This document shows, piece after piece, positions 53,788 to 64,000 of a stretch of 64,000 bases of DNA. The position numbers were made by a program, and so were the translations under genes. Source of the stretch: Metabacillus mangrovi (GTDB taxonomy: Bacteria > Bacillota > Bacilli > Bacillales > Bacillaceae); assembly GCF_009711125.1 (NCBI RefSeq), contig NZ_WMIB01000006.1:1-64000 (forward strand), read 5' to 3'. Under the pieces are notes generated by a model. The model was not told the origin of the DNA. It made no database searches and was given only the letters and a program-made list of their open reading frames with translations. Position 1 is the first letter of the stretch, and each line of letters opens with the position of its first letter.

Positions 53788-54159
53788 GTGCCAAATACAC
53801 AAAAAAAGAAATTGGAAGCAGATATCAGCGAAGCACTTATCAAGTATCAGCGTGAGTTGATCGGCCGCGGACCACAGGAAGCCAAAACTTATATTATGAG
53901 GGACATGGTCATTACCCGCTTCAAAGGGGTGCTGACGATTGAGGAGAAGCATCTCGTAAACCGGGATGACGGACGCAAGCTCGTCAAACATATGAGACAG
54001 CTGCTGCGGGAGATGTATAGTGAAAAATATGAGGAAATCATTGAAGGGCTTTCTGGCTGCAAGGTGCTGTCCAGTCACAGCGACATCAGCACAAAGACTG
54101 GGGAACGGATTGAAGTATTCATCATGGATAAGGATTTGGAGCGGACTTTGGAGCAATAA
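53788..54159 (+). CDS. DUF2294-family protein
   Basis: A 123-residue soluble protein (LEADISEALIKYQRELIGRGPQ, MVITRFKGVLTIEEKHL, SHSDISTKTGERIEVFIMD) matching the DUF2294 pattern of small Firmicutes proteins. GTG start eight bases after GGAGG. It diverges from the kdp leader, so the two share an intergenic region. Biological role unknown. Confidence 0.7.
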   Translation: MPNTQKKKLEADISEALIKYQRELIGRGPQEAKTYIMRDMVITRFKGVLTIEEKHLVNRDDGRKLVKHMRQLLREMYSEKYEEIIEGLSGCKVLSSHSDISTKTGERIEVFIMDKDLERTLEQ

Positions 54160-54236
54160 CACCGGGCTCTGGTTTGGCTTGCAGAATTTTTTCACTTTCA
54201 GTATAGTCAGAGAGCTGAAAGCTAATGAAATCACAC

Positions 54237-54268
54237 AAAAACAGGCGGAGAATTTCTCCGCCTGTTTT
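54237..54268. terminator. bidirectional terminator between the DUF2294 gene and pgcA
   Basis: AAAACAGGCGGAG pairs perfectly with CTCCGCCTGTTTT across AATTT. Confidence 0.92.
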
Positions 54269-54284
54269 GTTTTGAGGCCCGTAC

Positions 54285-56033
54285 TTATTTACCGGCTTTA
54301 TCGGTAATGATTCCTTCTACAGACTCCATAACGGACTTTTCAAGATGAGCCAGACGCTGCTCGGCATCTTCTAATGAAGTTCCTTTTACAGCGAAGTAGA
54401 ATTTAATCTTAGGCTCTGTACCGGATGGACGGAGGCAGAACCAGGATCCGTCCTCGAGGAAATACTTCAGGACGTTTGATTTTGGAAGATGGATCTCTTC
54501 CTTTTCTCCTGATCGGGCGATCTGTCTCTCACTTGTCTTATAGTCCTCGATCGTGCTTACTTTTTTCCCTGCCATTTCTGCAGGCGGGTTGGTACGGAAG
54601 GAAGAGAGGATATCCTGAATCTGCTCGGCTCCCTCTTTTCCTTTCAGTGTGAGGGATTTAAGCCCCTCTTTGAAATAGCCGTACTCCGCAAAGATCTCCA
54701 GAAGTCCCTGATACAGAGTCATGCCTTTCTTTTTGTAGAACGCACATACTTCAACAGCAAGAAGGGCTGCCTGGATTGCATCTTTATCGCGGGCAAAATC
54801 ACCGATCAGGTACCCGTAGCTTTCCTCGTATCCAAACTGGAAGGTGTAGGCGCCGGATTCTTCATATTCACGGATTTTTTCGCCGATAAATTTAAACCCT
54901 GTGAGCGTATCCTCTGTAGTCAGTCCAAAGGAGTCCGCTACTTCTCTGCCGATTTCTGAAGTTACGATTGTTTTTAAAACAATCCCATTATCAGGCAGGA
55001 TGCCTTTTGCTTTCTTTTCAGACAGCAGATAGTGTAAAAGAATCGCACCCGTCTGATTTCCTGTCAAAACGGTAAATTCGCCGTCTTCGTTTTTCACAGC
55101 GATTCCGAGCCGGTCTGCATCAGGGTCTGTTGCGATCAGGATATCGGCACCTGCTGCTTCGCCGTCGCGGATCGCGAGTTCGAATGCTGCATGCTCTTCC
55201 GGGTTAGGTGATTTAACAGTTGAGAAATCCGGATCCGGAAGCTCCTGTTCTTTGACGATGGTCACATTTTTATAGCCCAGTGCTTCCAGACCTCTGCGGA
55301 CCGGCTTGTTTGCTGTTCCGTGAAGAGGTGTGAAGACCACATTTACGTCGACTTCCTTGGAAAGTTCCGGGTTCACTGAAATGGAAACCAGTTTTTCTGT
55401 ATATTTTGCATCCATTTCTTCACCGATCATCTTGATTAATCCGGCTTCTTTAAGGGATGCTTCATCTTTTACCTGGATTGATAATTCATCATCCGCTTCA
55501 TCTACTTTAGCGATTACTTCATCTGCCGCTGCAGGAGGAAGCTGGCCGCCGTCTTCTCCGTATACTTTGTAGCCGTTGTATTCCGGCGGATTATGGCTTG
55601 CCGTTACAACGATGCCTGAAAAAGCATTCAATTCCCGGACTGCAAAGCTCAGTTCAGGTGTTGGGCGGAGCTCTTCAAAAACGTATGTCTGGATACCGTG
55701 AGATGCGAGGGTTTTAGCCGCTTCCATCGCAAACTCAGGTGATTTATGGCGTGAATCATACGCGATGGCTACACCGCGTTTTTTTGCTTCCTCGCCGAAA
55801 GATCGTATGTATTGTGCAAGGCCTTCGGAAGCTTTCCGAACTGTATAAATGTTCATCCGGTTTGTGCCGGGTCCAATCTCCCCGCGCATCCCGCCTGTAC
55901 CAAACTCAAGGTTTTTGTAGAAAAGATCCTCTAGCTGCTTTTCATCATCTTTAAAGCTTACAAGCAGATCCAACAGCTCCGGGTCAAGGTTAGTTTGGCT
56001 CTTCCAGCGTTCATAGCTTTGTTTCCAGTTCAT
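54285..56033 (-). CDS. pgcA: alpha-phosphoglucomutase
   Basis: Interconverts glucose-6-phosphate and glucose-1-phosphate for cell-envelope polymers and UDP-glucose; 582 residues, cytoplasmic. The phosphoserine loop is [15 protein letters not shown] (Ser146), the magnesium loop [10 protein letters not shown], the sugar loop [11 protein letters not shown] and the phosphate-binding loop [12 protein letters not shown]. Same gene order as B. subtilis, next to glpD. AGGAGG precedes the ATG. Confidence 0.95.
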   Translation of the reverse strand: MNWKQSYERWKSQTNLDPELLDLLVSFKDDEKQLEDLFYKNLEFGTGGMRGEIGPGTNRMNIYTVRKASEGLAQYIRSFGEEAKKRGVAIAYDSRHKSPEFAMEAAKTLASHGIQTYVFEELRPTPELSFAVRELNAFSGIVVTASHNPPEYNGYKVYGEDGGQLPPAAADEVIAKVDEADDELSIQVKDEASLKEAGLIKMIGEEMDAKYTEKLVSISVNPELSKEVDVNVVFTPLHGTANKPVRRGLEALGYKNVTIVKEQELPDPDFSTVKSPNPEEHAAFELAIRDGEAAGADILIATDPDADRLGIAVKNEDGEFTVLTGNQTGAILLHYLLSEKKAKGILPDNGIVLKTIVTSEIGREVADSFGLTTEDTLTGFKFIGEKIREYEESGAYTFQFGYEESYGYLIGDFARDKDAIQAALLAVEVCAFYKKKGMTLYQGLLEIFAEYGYFKEGLKSLTLKGKEGAEQIQDILSSFRTNPPAEMAGKKVSTIEDYKTSERQIARSGEKEEIHLPKSNVLKYFLEDGSWFCLRPSGTEPKIKFYFAVKGTSLEDAEQRLAHLEKSVMESVEGIITDKAGK

Positions 56034-56276
56034 TATTTACCTCCTGCAGTACGAAAATTTAGTTTCATAACCGGCCTTCTTCCTTAAAGAAGCGCTCTCT
56101 TATTTTAACATAAATCGCCTGTTCCGGGCGGAATTTGTCAAGTCCCGGTAAAGGCATAAAAGAACGCTGAAAGCGCGCTGTGCCGGGAATGCCTATTACT
56201 TGGACTTTTCCCGCGAGTGCCCGGCGGTAAACAGATTCTGTCAGCCAAATACCACCAAATTCCTTTAAAGTCAGAC

Positions 56277-56305
56277 AAAAACCGCCCCGCAGCGCGGAAC
56301 GGTTT
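56277..56305 (-). terminator. terminator of glpD
   Basis: On the minus strand ACCGTTCCGC pairs with GCGGGGCGGT (one mismatch), followed by TTTTTG. Confidence 0.75.
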
Positions 56306-56311
56306 CTGTTA

Positions 56312-57970
56312 TTATTCAGCCAGAGGCACAACCGCTTCATTGATTTGTTCATTCAAATAATCAACGTGCTGCTTCTTTTGTTCATCTGTCCAATTCAGGC
56401 GCACGGCCATGTAATTGACTACAGCGTCTTTGTATTGTCTTACCCAGTCAATATTGAAATACACAGCACCGGTTCTGCGGACGAAAAAGTCAGCAGGGGT
56501 GGATGCCAGTTCTTCTGTAATGGCGTATTCCACTGCTGCCAGTACATAGGCAGGGATACCGGTCCGATTTGCTTCTTCCTTCACCTGGCCTATGATTTCA
56601 AAGAGCTGGTCCACATTTGATCCATAGCGCTGAGCGAGACGTTCTGCTTCCTGCTCAGTCAAACCAAGTGCGATGCCTTCTTGCGTTTTGATTTTCTTGA
56701 ATTGAGGGAAACTGGATGCGCCGCCTACATGTCCGCCGGAGACTGGCATGTTTCTCGTTTTGCATGTGCCGAAATCCCGTCCGGTTTCGTCTTTAAGTCT
56801 GTCTCCCACAATGTTGACGATATGTTCCGCCATTTTGCGGTACCCTGTCAGCTTTCCGCCGGCGATGGTGATCAATCCGGAATTAGATGTCCAAATTTCA
56901 TCTTTTCTGGAGATCTCAGAAGGATCTTTTCCTTCTTCATGAATGAGCGGACGCAGCCCGGCCCAGCTTGACTCAGCATCTTCAGGCTTAATTTCAAGAC
57001 TCGGGAACATGTAGTTAATGGAATCGACGACGTATTTTCGGTCTGCTTCTGTCATTCTCGGCTTCGCTTTGTCGCTCTTGTAAACAGTATCCGTTGTGCC
57101 CACATATGTTTTGCCTTCACGGGGAATCGCGAATACCATCCGCTTATCCGGTGTATCGAAGTATACAGCCTGTTTCAGCGGGAAGCGGGACTGATCAAAT
57201 ACAAGGTGAATCCCTTTCGTCAGCTGCAGGTGCTTTCCTTCTTTGGAGTGATCCTTTTCGCGCAGCTCATCGACCCATGGCCCTGTCGCATTCACGATTT
57301 TCTTTGCGCGGATTTCATATGTTTTGCCAGATAATACATCAACAATTTTTACACCGGCCGCTTTTCCTTTTTCATAAATCAGGCCATCTACTTTTGCATA
57401 GTTCACAGGCTCCGCCCCGAAGCGGACGGCCTCTTTCATGACCTCAATCGTTAAGCGGGCATCATCTGTCTTGTATTCCACATAGCGTCCGCCTCCAAGA
57501 AGATCGTTCTTTTTCACGAGCGGTTCTCTTTCAAGTACCTCATCCGCCGTCAGCATCGTCCGCCATTCGCTCTTCTTGACCCCGGCGAGAAAATCATAGA
57601 CCCGGAGCCCGATCCCTGTGGAGAACTTTCCGAATGTCCCTCCTTTATGCATCGGCAGGAGCATCCACTCCGGAGTGGTCACATGGGGACCGTTCTCATA
57701 TACGATTGCCCGTTCCTTTCCTACTTCAGCCACCATCTTAACTTCAAACTGCTTCAAATAGCGAAGTCCGCCATGTACCAGCTTGGTAGAGCGGCTGGAA
57801 GTTCCGGCTGCAAAATCCTGCATTTCAGCCAGTCCGATCTTCATACCTCTTGTTGCGGCATCCAAAGCAATGCCGGCACCGGTAATGCCTCCGCCAACGA
57901 CAAACAGGTCATATTCTTCCTTCGTCATTTTTTCGAGCTGTTTTTCTCTATCTAAACTTGAAAAACTCAT
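56312..57970 (-). CDS. glpD: aerobic glycerol-3-phosphate dehydrogenase
   Basis: Membrane-associated flavoenzyme oxidising glycerol-3-phosphate to dihydroxyacetone phosphate; 552 residues. FAD motif DLFVVGGGITGAGIALDAATRG, substrate/FAD segment GTSSRSTKLVHGGLRYL, and AIPREGKTYVGTTDT. The start is the ATG seven bases after GGGAGG; the frame stays open 19 codons further upstream but without a signal. The leader contains a GlpP-type terminator. Confidence 0.95.
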   Translation of the reverse strand: MSFSSLDREKQLEKMTKEEYDLFVVGGGITGAGIALDAATRGMKIGLAEMQDFAAGTSSRSTKLVHGGLRYLKQFEVKMVAEVGKERAIVYENGPHVTTPEWMLLPMHKGGTFGKFSTGIGLRVYDFLAGVKKSEWRTMLTADEVLEREPLVKKNDLLGGGRYVEYKTDDARLTIEVMKEAVRFGAEPVNYAKVDGLIYEKGKAAGVKIVDVLSGKTYEIRAKKIVNATGPWVDELREKDHSKEGKHLQLTKGIHLVFDQSRFPLKQAVYFDTPDKRMVFAIPREGKTYVGTTDTVYKSDKAKPRMTEADRKYVVDSINYMFPSLEIKPEDAESSWAGLRPLIHEEGKDPSEISRKDEIWTSNSGLITIAGGKLTGYRKMAEHIVNIVGDRLKDETGRDFGTCKTRNMPVSGGHVGGASSFPQFKKIKTQEGIALGLTEQEAERLAQRYGSNVDQLFEIIGQVKEEANRTGIPAYVLAAVEYAITEELASTPADFFVRRTGAVYFNIDWVRQYKDAVVNYMAVRLNWTDEQKKQHVDYLNEQINEAVVPLAE

Positions 57971-58010
57971 AATTTGGCCTCCCTGTATTTTGTGGCAGAA
58001 GACAAGGCGC

Positions 58011-58112
58011 AAAAAAAGAGACCGCAACGAACTGAAGCAATGGGTTCCATTGTTCAGCGCTGCGGTCTCTCCTTATCTCCAACCGTACTTTAATTAACTT
58101 AAGGATATTATA
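58011..58112 (-). promoter_or_regulatory. glpD promoter and GlpP-dependent leader terminator
   Basis: Minus-strand -10 box TATAAT at 58107-58112. Within the leader AGAGACCGCA and TGCGGTCTCT close a long stem followed by a run of seven T. In B. subtilis, GlpP with glycerol-3-phosphate prevents termination at such leader hairpins. Confidence 0.8.
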
Positions 58113-58125
58113 GCACAGGTTTGAA

Positions 58126-60454
<2,329 letters not shown>

Positions 60455-60487
60455 TCCCTCCTCTATATAGTCTAGAATGGGTTTACA

Positions 60488-60501
60488 TTACAGCGCTTTC
60501 A
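60488..60501 (-). promoter_or_regulatory. cre-like site in the glpF leader
   Basis: Minus strand TGAAAGCGCTGTAA matches cre (TGWAANCGNTNWCA) with one mismatch. It lies between the leader terminator and glpF, consistent with catabolite repression of glycerol use. Confidence 0.65.
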
Positions 60502-60518
60502 CAAAAGCTGCAAAAAAG

Positions 60519-60630
60519 TAAAAAATCCACAACTATCTCCTTTGAGTAAAGAAGCAGTCGTGGATCTCCGGGTCTCCGTCACATACATTAACTTGTCCTT
60601 AATAGTAAAGGTGATTGTAAGCGGTGTCAA
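60519..60630 (-). promoter_or_regulatory. glpFK promoter and GlpP-dependent terminator
   Basis: Minus-strand TTGACA and TACTAT with exactly 17 bp between (60625-60630, 60602-60607). About 40 bp into the leader, ATCCACGACT pairs with AGTTGTGGAT, followed by TTTTTA: the terminator that GlpP would overcome. Confidence 0.88.
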
Positions 60631-60655
60631 GCATTTGGACTAAATTCATCCCAAT

Positions 60656-61060
60656 CTATTGAACCAGAAAGCTGATTTTATTTGAATTGGAGTAGATCAC
60701 ATATTTTGCTCCAAGGCGCCGATACAGTTCAGAAGGATAGGCTTTGAACCTTGTTACTACCGTAATCGGTGCGTTCAGGCTGTTTCGGAGCGCTGATAGC
60801 AGCAAACTGGTGGTCAGCAGGCTGTGCTCAAGCAATATGATCCGGCTGAACTCTCTTTCGCATAAGATGGTTTCTGAATATAAGCTTGAGAGCATCACGC
60901 CTTGCGTTCCTTGAGATTCCAGAGCTTCTTTCACTTCTTCATCGCTTGTCAGGTAGAATATGGAGGAATGGGCATTCCCTGCAAAAGACTTAAAATATTC
61001 AAGCTCTCTTATACTGGGGATGCAAATAAGTGAACATTGGCTTAAACTGTTTATTTCCAT
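60656..61060 (-). CDS. hypothetical protein (134 residues) upstream of glpF
   Basis: Not recognised. Alternating hydrophobic strands and helices (SIFYLTSDEEVKEALESQGTQG, FSRIILLEHSLLTTSLLLSAL, NAPITVVTRFKAYPSELYRRLGAKYVIYS) resemble a small Rossmann or receiver-like domain, but no phosphoacceptor Asp is evident. AGAGGGG precedes the ATG. Its end lies just before the glpF promoter. Confidence 0.6.
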   Translation of the reverse strand: MEINSLSQCSLICIPSIRELEYFKSFAGNAHSSIFYLTSDEEVKEALESQGTQGVMLSSLYSETILCEREFSRIILLEHSLLTTSLLLSALRNSLNAPITVVTRFKAYPSELYRRLGAKYVIYSNSNKISFLVQ

Positions 61061-61110
61061 GGTATTTCCCCTCTTTCTATCGCTTTCAGAAATGCAGCAT
61101 GAGCCTTTTA

Positions 61111-61142
61111 AAAAACAAAAAGGCCCATGAACACAGGCCTTT
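61111..61142 (-). terminator. terminator-like hairpin upstream of the 134-residue gene
   Basis: On the minus strand AAAGGCC pairs with GGCCTTT and a TTTTTG tail follows. It implies a minus-strand transcript arriving from about 61.4 kb, which no well-supported gene explains. Confidence 0.65.
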
Positions 61143-61177
61143 ACGTCAGCAGACGAAAAGGAACTGTAATCACCGGC

Positions 61178-61390
61178 CTACGAAACACCCAGCAGGCCCC
61201 GCCTGCTTTGTGCTTGGTCTTCCAGACATATAATTGAGGTCATTCTACTGTGAAAATCAAACAATTGTAAAGCGCTAAAAATCTGCGGATAAAGCGCGCT
61301 TTTTGAACACCAAGCCACTTTTCCTTTCATTAGCTTGAAATATTGAGTTTTTTCGGCATTACCTTTAATCCGGCAAATGCAGGCGTTCAC
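61178..61390 (-). CDS. doubtful small reading frame (70 residues)
   Basis: GTG start with GAGG seven bases upstream and a terminator behind it, reading MNACICRIKGNAEKTQYFKL. The composition is not convincing and no family is recognised. It could instead be a non-coding transcript. Confidence 0.25.
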   Translation of the reverse strand: MNACICRIKGNAEKTQYFKLMKGKVAWCSKSALYPQIFSALQLFDFHSRMTSIICLEDQAQSRRGLLGVS

Positions 61391-61532
61391 GTTTCTACCT
61401 CACACTAAAAACAGTGAAATAATCAGATAACAGTAGAAAAACAAAGAAATATATGGTTTTTTTTCCAATTTCAAGCCTATTTACTATGCTTTACTTTTTA
61501 AATTCAGGAGATTAAGATAATTCCATCCTTAA

Positions 61533-61660
61533 GCCGCTGAATCCATTCGGAACGGGGGAACCAGGTTTTTGGGGTGAATCCTGCAATATGGAAGGGTGAC
61601 TCGTGCAACCCGAACCCGTCAGCTAACTCCGTAAGCGCTGCATGAGAGAGGAAGGTGCCG
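61533..61660 (+). ncRNA. first of two tandem c-di-AMP riboswitch aptamers upstream of the glutamine synthetase gene
   Basis: Aptamer landmarks in order: GCCGCTGAATCC, GGAACGGGGGAACCAGG, TTTTGGGGTGAATCC, GAAGGGTGACTC, AACCCGAACCCGTCAGCTAA, CTCCGTAAGCGC and GAGAGAGGAAGG. This is a complete ydaO-class core. No terminator lies between it and the second aptamer. Confidence 0.92.
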
Positions 61661-61693
61661 TTATACGACAGACTCATCAAAACTAAAACACTT

Positions 61694-61835
61694 TATCGCT
61701 TAATCCTTTATGGAGCGGGGGAACCAAACGCCTTTATTCAGGCAGGGGTGAATCCTTTACCAGGTAGGGCGACTCCAGCCGCCCGAATCCGTCAGCTAAC
61801 TTCGTAAGCGTCGTTTGTGAGAGTGATCTTTGGCT
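61694..61835 (+). ncRNA. second tandem c-di-AMP riboswitch aptamer
   Basis: ATCGCTTAATCC, GGAGCGGGGGAACCAAA, GGCAGGGGTGAATCC, GTAGGGCGACTCC, GCCCGAATCCGTCAGCTAA, CTTCGTAAGCGT and GTGAGAG: again the full ydaO core, closer to the textbook sequence than the first copy. It ends about 35 bp before an intrinsic terminator. Confidence 0.94.
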
Positions 61836-61869
61836 TAAATGGCAGAGGCTTGTTTGCTGATGCTTATTA

Positions 61870-61898
61870 GAAGCTGCGGTCATCCGCAGCTTCTTTTT
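61870..61898 (+). terminator. riboswitch expression-platform terminator before the glutamine synthetase gene
   Basis: GAAGCTGCGG pairs perfectly with CCGCAGCTTC across TCAT, followed by TTTTT, 35 bp ahead of the start codon. It is the only terminator between the two aptamers and the gene. Confidence 0.92.
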
Positions 61899-61933
61899 GC
61901 AGTTCAAATTCAGGAATTAAAGGGGCGGCACCG

Positions 61934-63277
61934 ATGATTCAATTATTGGAAGACGAGCGTATTGAAAGTGTTAAAGAAATGATGCTTACTTATAAGGTCG
62001 ATCTGCTTCACCTTCAGTTTGTTGATATTGAAGGAATTTTGAAGCACGTTACGATAACGGCTGATCAGTTCGAGGATGCAGTCGAAGGCAAAATTATGTT
62101 TGATGGTTCCTCCATTAAGGGATTCAGCCCGATTAACCGCTCCGATCTGTTTTTGCAGCCGGATTTGGACTCCTTCGCCATTATTCCGTGGTCAGTGGAA
62201 AAGAATTATGCGGAAGCACGGTTTCTTTGCCAGGTCAAAAACCCGGACGGTACTCCATATGAGGGAGATTCAAGAAACGTTCTGATCCGTTCTGTCGAAA
62301 ACGCCAGGAAATTTGGATATACAATCAGCATTGGGCCGGAACTGGAGTTCTTTCTTTTTCAAATGGACCAAGCGGGAAACCCTACCGTTCATCCCCATGA
62401 TAAGGGAGGATATTTTGAGCCTTCCCATGATCTTGGAGAAAAGGTCAGGCTGGAAATATACCGTACACTAAAAGCAATGGGCTTCAAGATTGAAGCCTCG
62501 CATCATGAAGTTGCAATGGGGCAGCATGAAATCAATTTTCAATTCAGGGATGCCCTTGCCTCGGCAGATAACGCAACGACTTATAAGTGGATTGTAAAGA
62601 CAGTTGCAAAACAGCATAATCTGCATGCATCCTTCATGCCAAAGCCGGTTCAGGGAACAAACGGATCAGGTATGCATGTAAATATTTCGCTTTTTAAAGA
62701 CGGAGAAAATATGTTTTATGATGAGAAGGACGAACGCGGGCTTTCTGAAAGTGCTTATTTCTTTATCCGCGGGCTTTTAGACCATGTTGAAGAACTGACG
62801 GCCATCACCAACCCCGTCGTGAATTCCTATAAACGGATTGTCCCTGGATATGAAGCACCATGTTACATTGCGTGGTCTGCCTGCAACCGCTCTTCGCTTA
62901 TTCGCATCCCTTCTAAAAGGGGGGCAGGAACGCGGGTGGAGGTTCGGCATCCGGACCCTTCTGCCAATCCATATCTCGCATACGCTGTTATTGCAGAAGC
63001 AGGGCTTTCGGGTATAGGTTCACAAATTCTGCCTGAACCTCCTATAGAAGAGGATATCTTTGCAATGACCTCAGAAGCCAGGACTGACAAAGGCATCGTT
63101 CATCTCCCAAACAGCCTGGAAGCCGCATTGAACAAGCTGGAAGCGGGTTCGCTCGCTCGGACTATTCTGGGCAGCCATGTCTATGAACAGTTCACTGCTT
63201 TGAAAAAAGCAGAATGGGAATCGTTTAAGAATACCGTTCATGCATGGGAACTTGAACATTATCATACGAAATTCTAA
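61934..63277 (+). CDS. glutamine synthetase paralogue, type I
   Basis: Makes glutamine from glutamate, ammonia and ATP; 447 residues, dodecameric family. Catalytic segments are intact: IMFDGSSIKGF, GPELEFFLF, ASHHEVAMGQHEI, GTNGSGMHVN, NSYKRIVPGYEAPCY, RGAGTRVEVRHPDPSANPYLAY. The Arg62 position of B. subtilis GlnA (GFVRIEES), needed for feedback inhibition, is Pro here (GFSPINRS), so regulation should differ. There is no glnR partner. The gene sits between glpF and glpP, where B. subtilis has none, behind tandem c-di-AMP riboswitches. AAGGGG precedes the ATG. Confidence 0.92.
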   Translation: MIQLLEDERIESVKEMMLTYKVDLLHLQFVDIEGILKHVTITADQFEDAVEGKIMFDGSSIKGFSPINRSDLFLQPDLDSFAIIPWSVEKNYAEARFLCQVKNPDGTPYEGDSRNVLIRSVENARKFGYTISIGPELEFFLFQMDQAGNPTVHPHDKGGYFEPSHDLGEKVRLEIYRTLKAMGFKIEASHHEVAMGQHEINFQFRDALASADNATTYKWIVKTVAKQHNLHASFMPKPVQGTNGSGMHVNISLFKDGENMFYDEKDERGLSESAYFFIRGLLDHVEELTAITNPVVNSYKRIVPGYEAPCYIAWSACNRSSLIRIPSKRGAGTRVEVRHPDPSANPYLAYAVIAEAGLSGIGSQILPEPPIEEDIFAMTSEARTDKGIVHLPNSLEAALNKLEAGSLARTILGSHVYEQFTALKKAEWESFKNTVHAWELEHYHTKF

Positions 63278-63303
63278 AAATTGAAGGCGATGGTAACGCA
63301 AGC

Positions 63304-63450
63304 AGCTGATTTTCAACACCAGCTGACTGGAGTGGAAGGCGTAAAACTATGTTGAAGAGCGGGACAGATGAGACTCCGGCAGCCGCGATGCTGTGAAGAG
63401 GCTCACTGCCCACCACTGGATGAGGGAGCGCCTGGCAGCTTCAATCAACA
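63304..63450. repeat. degenerate copy of a dispersed Bacillaceae intergenic repeat
   Basis: AGCTGATTTTCAAC...CTGACTGGAGTGGAAGGCG...GCGGGACAGATGAGACTCCG...GAGGCTCACTGCCC...GCGCCTGGCAG...CAATCAAC. The order of blocks (TGGAGtGGAAGGC, GGGACAGgTGAGACtCC, GAGGCTCACnGCCC, GCGCCTGgagC) is one I recognise as a ~140-bp palindromic repeat scattered through Bacillaceae genomes. Not coding. Confidence 0.65.
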
Positions 63451-63472
63451 GCCAAATGGAACAGACGTGAAT

Positions 63473-63508
63473 AAAAAAGGACGCCTTTTCAGCACAGGCG
63501 TCCTTTTT
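63473..63508. terminator. bidirectional terminator between the glutamine synthetase gene and glpP
   Basis: AAAAAGGACGCC pairs with GGCGTCCTTTTT. Confidence 0.9.
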
Positions 63509-63517
63509 CCTTTGAAC

Positions 63518-64000
63518 TTATCCTTTTTTCCAAAGCGAGGTTTCCGAACTTGTAATCGCAGCAGCCCCTGCTTTAATCGCTGCGTCAACCTCTTCATGCG
63601 TACGGACAAATCCTCCTGCAAGAATCGGGATATCCGTTTCTTTTCTTATTTCCCCGATTAAACTGGGAACGACGCCCGGAAGCACCTCTATATAATCAGG
63701 CCGGATTTTCTTGATAAACTCCAGACTCTTTGCAAGCGCGCTTGTATCGAGCAGAAACAGACGCTGCACTGCAATCAGGTTGCGCTGTTTTGCTTTTGCA
63801 ATCACATTGGAACGGGTTGAAATGAGACCGGCCGGTTTAATTTCCTGGGAGATAAATTCAGCCGCATATTCGTCGTGCTTTAAGCCCTGAATAAGGTCGA
63901 CGTGGATGAGCAGCTTTTTTCCTGCCTTTTCAGAAGCTCCTACAATTCCCTTCAGCTGGCCGAGGTGGGTATCAAGCAGCACTCCATATGTATAATCACT
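63518..64000 (-). CDS. glpP: glycerol uptake operon antiterminator GlpP (5' end beyond window)
   Basis: RNA-binding antiterminator that senses glycerol-3-phosphate and lets transcription pass the glpFK and glpD leader hairpins. The visible 160 residues carry [11 protein letters not shown]-type text ([21 protein letters not shown]), [35 protein letters not shown] and [21 protein letters not shown]. The frame is open to the window edge, with roughly 30 N-terminal residues missing. Its two targets lie just to the left. Confidence 0.93.
   Translation of the reverse strand, partial: SDYTYGVLLDTHLGQLKGIVGASEKAGKKLLIHVDLIQGLKHDEYAAEFISQEIKPAGLISTRSNVIAKAKQRNLIAVQRLFLLDTSALAKSLEFIKKIRPDYIEVLPGVVPSLIGEIRKETDIPILAGGFVRTHEEVDAAIKAGAAAITSSETSLWKKG

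Noticed and set aside
56065-56352. 95-codon minus-strand frame between pgcA and glpD
   Set aside because: It begins inside glpD, crosses the glpD terminator and has no ribosome binding site or recognisable composition.

Overview
The window looks like a chromosome segment of a spore-forming member of the Bacillaceae. Nearly every gene has a strong GGAGG-type ribosome binding site, with frequent GTG and TTG starts. Gene order on the right follows the Bacillus subtilis glpPFKD-pgcA ... yhcY-yhcZ-yhdA(azr)-yhdB-yhdC ... nsrR ... spoVR block, and spoVR implies sporulation. The genus cannot be fixed from sequence alone, but it is not B. subtilis itself: kdp, a second glutamine synthetase, lactate/glycolate genes and many repeats are interleaved with the shared backbone.

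Left part (1-16 kb): a hairpin-rich repeat array, an AraC regulator, ldh under a perfect Rex operator, then a lactate and glycolate block. This block holds lutABC, lutR, lctP and a ysfB-like regulator with glcD-glcF. Two TCATCTGATGA operators, one before lutA and one before lctP, make these one LutR regulon, and lctP also has a perfect cre site. An RDD membrane protein, a pair of 125-bp inverted-repeat elements and a DHA2 exporter follow.

Middle (16-45 kb): a DDAH-like hydrolase, a CBS-domain protein behind a c-di-AMP riboswitch, a nucleoside transporter, MerR and GNAT proteins, several small membrane proteins, a SulP transporter, and modAB without modC. A complete 1.8-kb IS1595-type element carries a DinB-family passenger gene. 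Then come two six-copy 20-bp-period arrays, a CadA-type ATPase with a CmtR-like sensor, ynfA, ydhK, spoVR, nsrR, a thioredoxin-reductase-like enzyme, an orphan Zur-like box, katA with a PerR box, two small SGN-motif proteins flanking a 102-bp tandem repeat, and the yhd/yhc block. In that block YhcY has a four-cysteine GAF domain.

Right part (44-64 kb): an amino acid permease, then the potassium operon (small peptide, kdpF, kdpA, kdpB, kdpC, and a KdpD-like protein made of two tandem KdpD-N/USP modules with no kinase). A c-di-AMP riboswitch precedes the operon. pgcA and the GlpP-controlled glycerol genes follow. Between glpF and glpP lies a paralogous glutamine synthetase preceded by two tandem c-di-AMP riboswitches and a terminator. 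Four c-di-AMP aptamers in 64 kb, serving potassium import, a CBS protein and glutamine synthesis, are the most striking theme. All function calls rest on motif recognition and gene context; no database search was run.
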